Of a stretch of 64,000 nt of DNA, positions 46,499 to 54,031 are shown piece after piece. Each line of letters starts with the position of its first letter. The first letter of the stretch is position 1. The notes under the pieces are model-generated. The model ran no database searches, was not told the origin of the DNA, and saw only the letters and a list, made by a program, of their open reading frames with translations. Origin of the DNA: Sphaerisporangium sp040683095 (GTDB lineage Bacteria > Actinomycetota > Actinomycetes > Streptosporangiales > Streptosporangiaceae); the NCBI RefSeq assembly GCF_040683095.1, contig NZ_JBFBCI010000026.1, forward strand, positions 1 through 64,000. The letters run 5' to 3'. The translations under genes were made by a program, and so were the position numbers.

Positions 46499-47539
46499 AT
46501 GACCCACACAGTGCTCGTCACGGGGGTCTCCCGGCACATCGGCGCGCGCGTCGCGAGCGCCCTCGCAGCGGATTCGCTGATCGACCGGGTCATCGGTGTG
46601 GACACCGTGCCGCCGCCATCGCTCACGCGGGGCGGCGGCGGCCCCGCGCTCGGCCGCACCGAGTTCGTCCGCGTCGATCTGCGCAGCCCTGACATCGCGC
46701 GCGTGATCGCCGCGGCCGACGTCGACTCCGTCGTCCACATGAGCCTCGTCAGCGCTCCCTCGAAGACCACCGGCCGGTCCTCGATGAAGGAGCACAACGT
46801 CATCGGCACCATGCAACTGCTCGGGGCGTGCCAGCGGTCCGCCACGGTACGCCGCGTGGTCGTCCGGTCCACGACGGCGGTGTACGGTTCCTCGTCGCAC
46901 GACCCCGCGGTCTTCACCGAGGACGCCGAGCCGGTCGAGGTCGCGATCTCCGGGTACGCCAAGGACGCCTCCGAGGTCGAGGCGTACGTGCGCGGCTTCG
47001 CGCGACGGCGCCCCGACATCACGGTCTCGACGCTGCGTTTCGCGAACTTCATGGGCCCGGGGGTGGACTCTCCGCTGACGCGGTATTTCACCCAGCCGGT
47101 CGTGCCGACCGTCTTCGGCTTCGACCCGCGCCTGCAGTTCGTCCACGAGGACGACGGCGTCGAGGTCCTGCGCCGCATGGCCGTCGAGGACCACCCCGGC
47201 ACGTACAACGTCGCCGGCGACGGCGTCATGCTCCTGTCGCAGTGCGTGCGCAGAAGCGGCCGGCCCACCGTCCCGGTGCCGTCCTCCACCTTCCGCGTCC
47301 TCGGCGAGCTCGCCCGGCGCGTCGGGCGCGTCGACTTCTCGCCCGAGCAGCTCGCCCTGATGAGCTACGGGCGCGCCGTGGACGCCGAGAAGATCGCCGC
47401 GGAGCTCGACTGGCGGCCGAAGTTCACCACCGCGACCGCGTTCGCGGATTTCCTCCACGCGCGTGGCCTGTTTGGCGGGACGCCACTCCCTGTGATCGAC
47501 TGGCTGGGAACAGTGCTCGGCGGGGGCGGGAAACAGTGA
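46499..47539 (+). CDS. NAD-dependent epimerase/dehydratase family protein
   Basis: A 346-residue extended short-chain dehydrogenase. The nucleotide motif TGVSRHIGARVA replaces the usual TGxxGxxG, with VDLRSPDIARVI and VVHMSLVSAP following. The catalytic Tyr-Lys appears as SGYAKDASE, closer together than YxxxK, so activity on a classical sugar substrate is doubtful. The stop overlaps the GTG of the acyltransferase gene, so the two work together, perhaps in lipid or envelope metabolism. This pair is conserved in actinomycetes. Confidence 0.85.
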   Translation: MTHTVLVTGVSRHIGARVASALAADSLIDRVIGVDTVPPPSLTRGGGGPALGRTEFVRVDLRSPDIARVIAAADVDSVVHMSLVSAPSKTTGRSSMKEHNVIGTMQLLGACQRSATVRRVVVRSTTAVYGSSSHDPAVFTEDAEPVEVAISGYAKDASEVEAYVRGFARRRPDITVSTLRFANFMGPGVDSPLTRYFTQPVVPTVFGFDPRLQFVHEDDGVEVLRRMAVEDHPGTYNVAGDGVMLLSQCVRRSGRPTVPVPSSTFRVLGELARRVGRVDFSPEQLALMSYGRAVDAEKIAAELDWRPKFTTATAFADFLHARGLFGGTPLPVIDWLGTVLGGGGKQ

Positions 47540-48489
47540 AGCAGACAGACGCATTCTCAGACTTCGAGGACGAAGAGGGCGAGACCGCGCGGGTCATCCC
47601 GATCACGTCGGCGCGGCGCGGCGCGGCGGACACCCCGTCCAAGAACGTCGAGGACCGCCTTACCGAGTTCCTGGACTTCCTGCGCAGGCGCCTCGCCGGC
47701 GAGTACGAGGTCGACGAATTCGGCTTCGACCCCGAGCTCAACGACAAGGTGCTCCTGGAGCTGATCCGCCCCCTCTACCGCCACTGGTTCCGCGTCCAGA
47801 CCGTCGGCCTCGGGAACGTGCCCGACGAGGCGGGAGCCCTCGTCGTCGCGAACCACTCCGGCACGATCCCCGTCGACGCCCTCATGCTCCAGGTCGCGCT
47901 GCACGACGAGCACCCGGCGCACCGCCCGCTGCGGTTGCTGGGCGCCGACCTCGTCTACCAGCTTCCCGTTCTCGGCCACCTGTCGCGCAAGTCCGGCCAC
48001 ACCCTCGCCTGCCCGGAGGACGCCGACCGGCTCATGCGCAAGGGCGAACTCGTCGGCGTCTTCCCCGAGGGCTTCAAAGGCGTCGGCAAGCCGTTCTCCG
48101 AGCGGTACAAACTCCAGCGTTTCGGCAGAGGCGGCTTCGTGGCCTCGGCGATCCGCGCCGGCGTGCCGATCATCCCGTGCGCGATCGTCGGCGCCGAGGA
48201 GATCTATCCCAAGATCGGCGACCTGCGCTCCCTCGCCCGCCTGTTCGGCCTCCCGTACATCCCGATCACCCCGCTTTTCCCCTGGCTCGGCCCCCTCGGC
48301 CTCGTCCCCCTGCCGTCCAAGTGGATGATCGAGTTCGGCGAACCGGTCCGCACCGACACCTACGACCCCGAAGAGGCCGACGACCCCATGCTGGTCTTCA
48401 ACCTCACCGACCAGGTCCGCGAGCTGATCCAGCAACAACTCAACCGCCTACGCCTCGAACGCGGCCACGCCTTCCCCCCGTTCTTCTGA
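47536..48489 (+). CDS. Lysophospholipid acyltransferase family protein
   Basis: A 317-residue PlsC-type protein without a strong N-terminal membrane helix. The catalytic box is NHSGTIPVD (H-x4-D variant with Val-Asp), followed by FPEGFKG and IIPCAIVGAEEIYPKIG, the hallmark of the diacylglycerol-acyltransferase-like bacterial branch. Start GTG 47536 overlaps the epimerase stop (GTGA). Its last 99 bp are repeated at 51568-51666, which marks the left flank of the variable island. Confidence 0.88.
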   Translation: MKQTDAFSDFEDEEGETARVIPITSARRGAADTPSKNVEDRLTEFLDFLRRRLAGEYEVDEFGFDPELNDKVLLELIRPLYRHWFRVQTVGLGNVPDEAGALVVANHSGTIPVDALMLQVALHDEHPAHRPLRLLGADLVYQLPVLGHLSRKSGHTLACPEDADRLMRKGELVGVFPEGFKGVGKPFSERYKLQRFGRGGFVASAIRAGVPIIPCAIVGAEEIYPKIGDLRSLARLFGLPYIPITPLFPWLGPLGLVPLPSKWMIEFGEPVRTDTYDPEEADDPMLVFNLTDQVRELIQQQLNRLRLERGHAFPPFF

Positions 48490-48749
48490 CGACGGAGCAC
48501 CGAGGGCGCGTACCGCATTCGAGGGCTTTGGACGGTCGCTTGGCCTGGGGCGGTGCGTTCGATGTAGCCTCGTCCGCCAGCGGTGATCAGGTAGTACACC
48601 ACTGGCTTGCACTGACAGGTCCAGCGCAGCACCCGCCGCCGGTCCTCGGCGTGGGTCGCCGGCCGCCAGGTGATGATCTGGCTGTCGGCCTGCGGTTCGG
48701 GGACGTGCGGGCTGTGTCCGGCAGTGCCTTCGGGCTTGAGGATCGTCAC
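48360..48749 (-). CDS. Hypothetical protein, 3' end probably replaced
   Basis: A 129-residue frame. Residues 1-86 look genuine (PQADSQIITWRPATHAEDRR, LRWTCQCKPVVYYLITAGGR). The last 43 or so residues are the antisense of the conserved acyltransferase 3' end, are Arg/Ser-rich and read through the flank at 48489, so the true C-terminus was probably lost at the junction. GTG 48749 overlaps the upstream stop by 4 nt. Fourth gene of an overlapping operon. I recognise no family. Confidence 0.6.
   Translation of the reverse strand: MTILKPEGTAGHSPHVPEPQADSQIITWRPATHAEDRRRVLRWTCQCKPVVYYLITAGGRGYIERTAPGQATVQSPRMRYAPSVLRRQKNGGKAWPRSRRRRLSCCWISSRTWSVRLKTSMGSSASSGS
48391..48489 (+). repeat. Left-flank repeat L1 (99 bp)
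   Basis: The 3' end of the acyltransferase gene, identical to 51568-51666 except for one base (C 48412 versus T 51589). Confidence 0.95.
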
Positions 48750-49159
48750 CGTGGCCCGTCCCGTCCGGTGCGGCCGGTGACCACCGATGCGCATTCATGG
48801 CACATCAGAGGTCCGGGGATCCAGATGACCCGTGATCTGGAGATGTCCGCGACCCTTGCTCGGACGCCGCACGCCGTAGCGGCATCGTCCCCTGGGACGG
48901 CGACCCGCCATGGTACGGCGTGCTCGGTTCGGGACGGGAGCAGGTACGCGACCGCGTACAACTGCCGGTCACCCGAAAGCCGTTCACCATCAGCCGGAAC
49001 GGGATCAATCGGAACTATCGGCCCCACCTGGTCCACGGCGCTGCTCGGGAAGTAGCCGCCGATCGAGATTCGTGCACCGGGGCCGAAGCCGTACGGGTCC
49101 CGTGGCTCGGCGTCGTCGGGGTCGGTGGGCTCGTGGTCGTGGGCGTCGGAGGCCGTCAT
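48746..49159 (-). CDS. Hypothetical protein of a four-gene overlapping operon
   Basis: A 137-residue protein: acidic Asp/Glu/Pro-rich N-terminus, then a patterned middle (LSGDRQLYAVAYLLPSR, VPWRVAVPGDDAATACG) and a C-terminal CHEC pair (GPLMCHECASVV) with an earlier Cys that may form a metal site. ATG 49159 overlaps the previous stop (ATGA). No family known to me. Confidence 0.62.
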   Translation of the reverse strand: MTASDAHDHEPTDPDDAEPRDPYGFGPGARISIGGYFPSSAVDQVGPIVPIDPVPADGERLSGDRQLYAVAYLLPSRTEHAVPWRVAVPGDDAATACGVRARVADISRSRVIWIPGPLMCHECASVVTGRTGRDGPR

Positions 49160-49446
49160 GCCACCCATGCCCACGAACGGCCCAGCCCAGCCGGCGGCCC
49201 CAACTCGGCTTCGCGCATCAACTCGCGAAGCTCCTCAACCGTCGCGGCCTCCACACGCAGCGGTGCCGGAACGTGCCAGACGGCGATGGCGAGAAACCGT
49301 CGGCTACCCACGCCGTACGAGACGGACCAGCAGGACTCCATCTGGTCAACTTGCGCGGCGGCCGCCTTCTTGGCCACATCCCAGCGCCGAGGTTCCACCT
49401 GGCTGAGTGCCGCTCCGATCCTGTGCCGGCCCGGGGTGCGGCTCAC
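49156..49446 (-). CDS. Hypothetical protein of a four-gene overlapping operon
   Basis: A 96-residue protein with a compact alternating pattern (CWSVSYGVGSRRFLAIAVWH) and a C-terminal helix (ATVEELRELMREAEL). Start GTG 49446 overlaps the upstream stop (GTGA). Short and without recognised domains, but the precise overlaps on both sides support translation. Confidence 0.62.
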   Translation of the reverse strand: MSRTPGRHRIGAALSQVEPRRWDVAKKAAAAQVDQMESCWSVSYGVGSRRFLAIAVWHVPAPLRVEAATVEELRELMREAELGPPAGLGRSWAWVA

Positions 49447-49676
49447 GTCGTCGGCCCACCTTGGTCGCCGGAAGCACCGGCGTTCTCTTCGCCGCGGAGG
49501 CGTTCGACCAGTTGAGGTGCGTCGTCACCGTCAATGGTGTGGCTCAGTCCGAGCTCCATCTGCGCGTCGGTAAGCCGTTGGTTGCGCGTAGCCCACAGTC
49601 GGCCCGCTGAGCTGCGCCAAATGGTCCATCGGGGGAACGCCGCCTGCAGGTCTTCGAGGATCGTTGGTTTGGTCAC
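49443..49676 (-). CDS. Small hypothetical protein, first gene of the overlapping operon
   Basis: A 77-residue protein starting TKPTILEDLQAAFPRWTIWR, with SAGRLWATRN, a pattern I associate with small proteins next to XRE regulators in Streptosporangiales. It is divergent from the XRE-DUF5919 gene, 114 nt away, so a shared control region is likely. Confidence 0.62.
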   Translation of the reverse strand: MTKPTILEDLQAAFPRWTIWRSSAGRLWATRNQRLTDAQMELGLSHTIDGDDAPQLVERLRGEENAGASGDQGGPTT

Positions 49677-49790
49677 GCGGATAGAGTGGCTGTCCGTGTT
49701 CGGCCGTTCACACCACGTTCTCCGGACGTCTGGGACGTTTCTCGTTACGGTCTGGAGGCGTCCCCAACGTCCCTGGTTTCGAGGTAGCCG

Positions 49791-50555
49791 ATGTCCAACG
49801 AGTCCCTACGTCAGGCGATGGTGAGTGCGAGACTTACCGAAAAGGACCTCGCCGAACGGTGCGAGGTGGACGTCAAAACGGTGTCCCGCTGGCTGACCGA
49901 CCAAGCGCGCGTGCCGCATCCGCGTCACCGGTGGGCCGCCTCCGGAGCGCTGGGAGTGGATGAGGCCGTGCTGTGGCCCGAGGCGATACGTAACGCGGTC
50001 AAGACCGGGCCGGATCGAGAGGTGGTGTCGGTCTTTCCGTATCGGTCCGCATGTCCCAAGAGTGTGTGGCGGACGCTGATCACTGATGCCAGGTCGAGCA
50101 TCACCCTGGCCGGGTACACCAACTACTTTCTCTGGCTGGAGCACCCTAATCTCGCCAAGGTGCTCCAGCGGAAGGCCGAGCAGGGGTGCCGTATCCGGTT
50201 TCTGCTCGGAGATCCGGACAGCGAGGTGACACGACGCCGCGAGGAAACCGAGGGGGTGCCATTGACGGTGTCCACGCGGATCAGGATCACACTGGCCGAG
50301 CTCGATCATCTCAAAGAGATCTCCGGCATCGAGGCGCGGTTCGGTGACGAGCACATCGCGCTGTCGGTGTTCCAGTTCGACGAGGAGATGCTCGTCACCC
50401 CGCATCTGGCCAAGCTCGTCGGCCACGACTCGCCGATGCTGCACCTCAGACGGCACCAGGACGACGGCCTGTACGACCGGTTCGCTTATCACGTCAACGA
50501 GCTCTGGGCGAACGGCCGAGACGTCTGGACAGGCGAGCGAGGCTCCGATCAGTAG
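49791..50555 (+). CDS. XRE-family regulator with DUF5919 domain
   Basis: A 254-residue protein. HTH at about 5-60 (RLTEKDLAERCEVDVKTVSR), then a DUF5919-type domain at about 80-245: VFPYRSACPKSVWRTLITDA, ITLAGYTNYFLWLEHPN, GCRIRFLLGDPDSEV, FQFDEEMLVTPHL. The domain has a phospholipase-D-like layout but I do not see a full HKD motif, so it is probably a ligand sensor. It is divergent from the four-gene operon, which it likely controls. Confidence 0.85.
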   Translation: MSNESLRQAMVSARLTEKDLAERCEVDVKTVSRWLTDQARVPHPRHRWAASGALGVDEAVLWPEAIRNAVKTGPDREVVSVFPYRSACPKSVWRTLITDARSSITLAGYTNYFLWLEHPNLAKVLQRKAEQGCRIRFLLGDPDSEVTRRREETEGVPLTVSTRIRITLAELDHLKEISGIEARFGDEHIALSVFQFDEEMLVTPHLAKLVGHDSPMLHLRRHQDDGLYDRFAYHVNELWANGRDVWTGERGSDQ

Positions 50556-50731
50556 TACCGCTCTGGAGGGGTTCCGCTCGATGGTCGGCCGGTGGCGGGG
50601 CACGATGGGACGAGTGCCCGGAAGACCGCCCGGCGGAAGGCCTGAGCCACGTGTCAGGCTGGATCCTCCGGCATTCGATCACGCTCGCGAACGTCGTTGC
50701 GTGGCGGGGGGCGGCCGTGCAGGGTGGGCGT

Positions 50732-51472
50732 ATGCGTGTAGCCGTGCTTTCCGACATTCACGGAGTGCTGCCGGCCCTTGAAGCGGTGCTCGCGGAGCCC
50801 GACGTGGTGGCGGCCGACCTGGTCGTCCTTACCGGGGACATCGCCGCTGGCCCGCAGCCGGTTGAGACGCTCGATCTGCTGGTCAGCCTGGGCGAGCGGG
50901 TGCTGTGGGTCAACGGGAACGCCGATCGCGAGCTGGTCGAGGCCGCCAGGGGCGAGCCGTGCGAGTACGAGATCTCCCGGTGGGCGGGCGAGCGGCTTCG
51001 CCCGGACCAGGTCGACCTGCTGGCCGCCCTTCCCGACCGGCAGGTGCTCGACCTCGCCCGGCTCGGCACCACTCTCCTCGTCCACGCCACGCCGCGCCGG
51101 GACGACGAGATGATTCTCGTGGACAGCACGCTCGCCCGGTGGGCCGAGGTGCTCGACGGGGTCACCGCCGACACCGTGGTGCTGGGCAACACCCACATGC
51201 CGTTCGTCCGGCTCGTGGACCGCAGGCTGGTGATCAACCCCGGATCGGTCGGCATGCCGTACGGGACCTCGGGCGCCCACTGGGCCCTGCTGGACTCCGG
51301 CAGCGGCGCGGTCACCCTCCGCCGCACCCTGTTCGACGCCGCCGCCGCGGCAAGCCGACTGGTGGCCGAGAGCGGCTTCGGCGACATCGAGCAGTGGGTC
51401 GCCGAGTTCGTCACCGGCACCTTCTCCGACACCCAGGCCCTGGGGGACTTCGCCAAGGCCGAGGGTCGCTGA
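50732..51472 (+). CDS. Metallophosphoesterase (YfcE/MJ0936-like)
   Basis: A 246-residue phosphoesterase with the full metal motif set: VLSDIHG (D-x-H), LTGDIAAGP (GD), VNGNADREL (GN), VHATPRRDDE and VLGNTHMPF, INPGSVG. ATG 50732 is the start; the frame opens at 50651. The 3' end (from 51368) is duplicated at 53861, where the rest of the gene is missing. This is copy 1, the intact one. Confidence 0.9.
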   Translation: MRVAVLSDIHGVLPALEAVLAEPDVVAADLVVLTGDIAAGPQPVETLDLLVSLGERVLWVNGNADRELVEAARGEPCEYEISRWAGERLRPDQVDLLAALPDRQVLDLARLGTTLLVHATPRRDDEMILVDSTLARWAEVLDGVTADTVVLGNTHMPFVRLVDRRLVINPGSVGMPYGTSGAHWALLDSGSGAVTLRRTLFDAAAAASRLVAESGFGDIEQWVAEFVTGTFSDTQALGDFAKAEGR

Positions 51473-51535
51473 GCGCCGACGCCCGCGGGCGCCGGGTTAG
51501 ATCGAGCGGTAGTGCTTCCTTAGGGCGATCGCAGC
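51368..51535. repeat. Right-flank repeat R1
   Basis: It holds the 3' end of the phosphoesterase gene, a short spacer and the 3' end of a HAD-IB gene. It aligns end to end with 53861-54031, with most bases matching and a small indel after the stop codon. It is more diverged than the L repeat. Confidence 0.9.
51497..51535 (-). pseudogene. 3' stub of a HAD-IB gene
   Basis: Minus-strand codons AAIALRKHYRSI-stop, against AAIALRKHYRSL-stop at the end of the intact gene at 53992. Only 13 codons exist. Confidence 0.85.
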
Positions 51536-51548
51536 GCGCGGGTGCCGG

Positions 51549-51666
51549 CACCGACGAGGTGGGAGCCCTGGTCTTCAACCTCACCGACTAGGTCCGCGAG
51601 CTGATCCAGCAACAACTCAACCGCCTACGCCTCGAACGCGGCCACGCCTTCCCCCCGTTCTTCTGA
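51549..51666 (+). pseudogene. Internally deleted acyltransferase remnant containing repeat L2
   Basis: It begins CCGACGAGGTGGGAGCCCT (51551-51569), matching 47822-47840 of the acyltransferase gene (PDEAGAL), and then jumps directly to LVFNLTD, the 99-bp L repeat (51568-51666). About 550 bp between these points in the intact gene are missing, and the join has a CCCT/CTGG microhomology. A C-to-T change makes TAG inside the repeat. It is a clear deletion derivative. Confidence 0.85.
51568..51666 (+). repeat. Left-flank repeat L2 (99 bp)
   Basis: Second copy of 48391-48489 with one substitution at 51589. Confidence 0.95.
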
Positions 51667-51698
51667 TCGCTTAAGCGCCTGCGAGGGGCGCGGACCGC

Positions 51699-52301
51699 TC
51701 AGGGTTCGATCGCGTCGAGCAGGTCGCCCATGGTGGACGAGGGGTTGTCGTCGGGAAACAGGGTCTCGTCCCGCGCGTGGCGTTTGGCCAGCAGTGCCGC
51801 GCGCTGTGACGCCACGTGCCGGTGTTCCATGTACATACCGGCGTCGATGCCTTTCCCGGTGCGCCCGTCGAGCCTGCGGCTCCTGCGTTCGGCGTCACCG
51901 TTGTTCATGAAGGCCGTCTGGTCCTCGAAGTGAAGGATCAGCCACAGCTCGAAGCAGGGGTTCGAGATGGCGAGGCGAATGCCGTGCCTGTTCGACAACT
52001 GGATGGCCTGCTCAAGGTTCGGATGATTCCGCGGCCACTCGACGTCGAACACGCACCAGCACTCGTCGACCTCCTCATCGTGCTTTCGGTCGACCGCCCG
52101 CCTCACGAGCGTCAGCGGTACCCCCTTGTCGGGGTCGATCTCGATGTTGACCGAGGTGTTCGCGCGGACGTGCGGCAGTCGCTTCAGTCCGTTGATGTAG
52201 TCGGGCTCGGAGGCCTCGCCCTCGCAGAACACGACGACGGTCTTGCGTTCCGGTCGGCTCGCGACCTTACGTTTGAGGTCCTTTGCCTTTCTACGCGGCA
52301 T
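51699..52301 (-). CDS. RloB-like (AbiL second subunit) protein
   Basis: A 200-residue RloB-family protein: after a basic start (PRRKAKDLKRKVASRPERKT) comes VVVFCEGEASEPDYINGLK (the Glu of a Toprim-like fold), CWCVFDVEWPRNHPNLEQAI (D-x-E-like pair) and AISNPCFELWLILHFED. RloB pairs with a RloA ATPase in abortive-infection (AbiL) defence; nuclease activity on tRNA or DNA has been proposed for such pairs. Starts 5 nt after the RloA stop. Confidence 0.85.
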   Translation of the reverse strand: MPRRKAKDLKRKVASRPERKTVVVFCEGEASEPDYINGLKRLPHVRANTSVNIEIDPDKGVPLTLVRRAVDRKHDEEVDECWCVFDVEWPRNHPNLEQAIQLSNRHGIRLAISNPCFELWLILHFEDQTAFMNNGDAERRSRRLDGRTGKGIDAGMYMEHRHVASQRAALLAKRHARDETLFPDDNPSSTMGDLLDAIEP

Positions 52302-52306
52302 ATCGG

Positions 52307-53596
52307 TCAGCCGATCAGACCGAGAGCGCGGAGAACCTCAGTCCGGTCGACATCGGGGAGCGCACCGAACCGCCCGTGCAGGTACGCCTTCTCGAGGTTC
52401 TGGGATTTCCTCACTCGCTCTCCGGCGAACTCGGCCAGCGCGCCGAGCCTGGTCGCGCCGTCCTCCGCCTTCTCGGTCAACCAGACCTCGTCCCGGTTGA
52501 GGTGGTTCAGCAAGCTCGTGTCGTGCGAGGTGAAGATGAGCTGTGCGCCCTTCGGGTTCGTCGCCGGTTCGTGGAACAGCCGGATCAGGTGCATGGACAA
52601 CGTCGGATGCAGGCTCGCGTCCAGCTCGTCGAACAACAGCAGAGACCCGGACCGGAGAGCGGCCAGTACCGGGCCGATGAGCTGGAACCAGGTGCGCGTG
52701 CCCTCCGACTCCGCTGCGAAGTCGAGCGGTGCTCTTTCGTGAGCCGCTCGGTGGACGAGCCTCACCCTGCGTTGCGTTCGCATGCGCAGTGTTTCGGGGG
52801 CGTCCTCTGGATAAGTCTCGGGCTCGTCGATCACCACATCGTCGATGCCGAGGTCGGCCAACCGCAGTAAGGCCAACGCCTGAGTCCGATCCGCCGGAGA
52901 GGGCCATTCCAGTTCCTCGAAGCCTGGCAAGGGCAACTGGTCCCGTTCGGAGCTCTCCTCGAACCAGCGAAGCGTCGAGCGGGCCGGGCCGGAGTTCAAG
53001 GGGCGGCGGGCACGGGACTTCAGGCCGAGCGTCTGGGCCGCGAGCAGGTCACGAGCGAAATCAGAGACGAGAGGCTCATCGAATCGCCGGGCGACCGACA
53101 GAGCGAGAGTACGCGCGGTCAACAGTTCCCGCGTGCCGGACAGCCTGCCGAGGCCACGTTGGAGCTTGAGCTCGGCTCCTTCACGTTCGAAGATCCTTCG
53201 CTGCTTCTTCTCGGGGTAGTGGAACAAGGCTTCGTACGCGACTTCTTGCCGGTCCAGTTCGACGGTGTACTCGAACCTGACGCCCGATATCACCAACTCG
53301 ATCGTGAACTCGGAAGGACGGTCCTTACCGTCGGCGAACGCGAACGGCTCGACGGGGATCTCGTCGTCCCAGTAGCGCAAGGAATCACGCACGGCGGTTC
53401 GCAGCCACGTCAGCGCGGCGATGACATTGGATTTGCCGGAGGCGTTGGGACCGTAGACGGCCGCCACCGGCAGCAGGCTCTCACCGAGGTTGGGCACCGG
53501 CCTCGCCTCGGTTCTGTCCCGGTCGACGGCGACCATCGACAACTCGACGGAATCGAGCACCGACCGAAAGTTCGCCACATCGAATCGGATGAGCAC
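52307..53596 (-). CDS. RloA-like AAA15/AbiEii-type ATPase
   Basis: A 429-residue ABC-like ATPase of the AAA15/AAA21 group: Walker A YGPNASGKSN (about residue 52), a long insertion, Walker B LLLFDELDASLHPTLSMHL, and H-loop FTSHDTSLLNHL. With the adjacent RloB-like gene it forms an AbiL-type defence pair. Start GTG 53596 has GGAGGGGGGG upstream (the frame opens at 53629). A -10 like TATGAT lies about 29 nt before the start. Codon bias is a little less GC-extreme than in the core genes. Confidence 0.88.
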   Translation of the reverse strand: MLIRFDVANFRSVLDSVELSMVAVDRDRTEARPVPNLGESLLPVAAVYGPNASGKSNVIAALTWLRTAVRDSLRYWDDEIPVEPFAFADGKDRPSEFTIELVISGVRFEYTVELDRQEVAYEALFHYPEKKQRRIFEREGAELKLQRGLGRLSGTRELLTARTLALSVARRFDEPLVSDFARDLLAAQTLGLKSRARRPLNSGPARSTLRWFEESSERDQLPLPGFEELEWPSPADRTQALALLRLADLGIDDVVIDEPETYPEDAPETLRMRTQRRVRLVHRAAHERAPLDFAAESEGTRTWFQLIGPVLAALRSGSLLLFDELDASLHPTLSMHLIRLFHEPATNPKGAQLIFTSHDTSLLNHLNRDEVWLTEKAEDGATRLGALAEFAGERVRKSQNLEKAYLHGRFGALPDVDRTEVLRALGLIG

Positions 53597-53860
53597 GGCC
53601 CCCCCTCCCTGCATGCACGACGTCATCATAGTGAGGATTTCGCGGAAAACTTGCGAAGACGTGCGTCTGCCTGCATGCCCTCCGCGAACACGGCTGACGG
53701 GTGAACGGGCTCGCGGCCCTCACGTCGATGCCTGCGTGTCGGCAGTGACGTGGTCCCCACCTCCGTGCGCCGGCCTGTTGGGGTCAAGCCAGTCCCGGTT
53801 CCTCCGCATTGACGCCTTAATGCTGACCGTGAACTGGTCGAGGTCACCAGGGGCGGGCAC
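53597..53860. promoter_or_regulatory. Control region of the rloA/rloB-like pair
   Basis: Minus-strand TATGAT at 53630-53625 is a good -10 box. A short inverted repeat TTCGC (53639-53643) / GCGAA (53653-53657) sits just upstream of it. The rest (53660-53860) shows no gene. Confidence 0.4.
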
Positions 53861-53965
53861 GAGAGCGGCTTCGGCGGCGTCGAGGAGTGGGTCGCCGAAT
53901 TCGTCACCGGCACCTTTTCCGACACCGAGGCGCTGGAGGTCTTCGGCAAGGCTGAGGGTCGCTGA
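53861..53965 (+). pseudogene. 3' stub of a metallophosphoesterase gene (in right-flank repeat R2)
   Basis: Thirty-four codons ESGFGGVEEWVAEFVTGTFS, then DTEALEVFGKAEGR-stop, against the end of the intact gene at 51368-51472. No upstream part is present; the rloA control region precedes it. Confidence 0.85.
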
Positions 53966-54031
53966 CCAGCCGACGCCCGCGGGGTGCCGGGTCAGAGCGA
54001 GCGGTAGTGCTTTCTGAGGGCGATCGCGGCG
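53861..54031. repeat. Right-flank repeat R2
   Basis: Partner of 51368-51535. It runs from the phosphoesterase stub into the 3' end of the intact HAD-IB gene. Confidence 0.9.

Noticed and set aside
48391..51666. Site-specific integration (att sites) for the 99-bp repeats
   Set aside because: No integrase or recombinase is present, the repeats are in a protein gene rather than a tRNA, and the right flank is also duplicated, which fits homologous recombination better.
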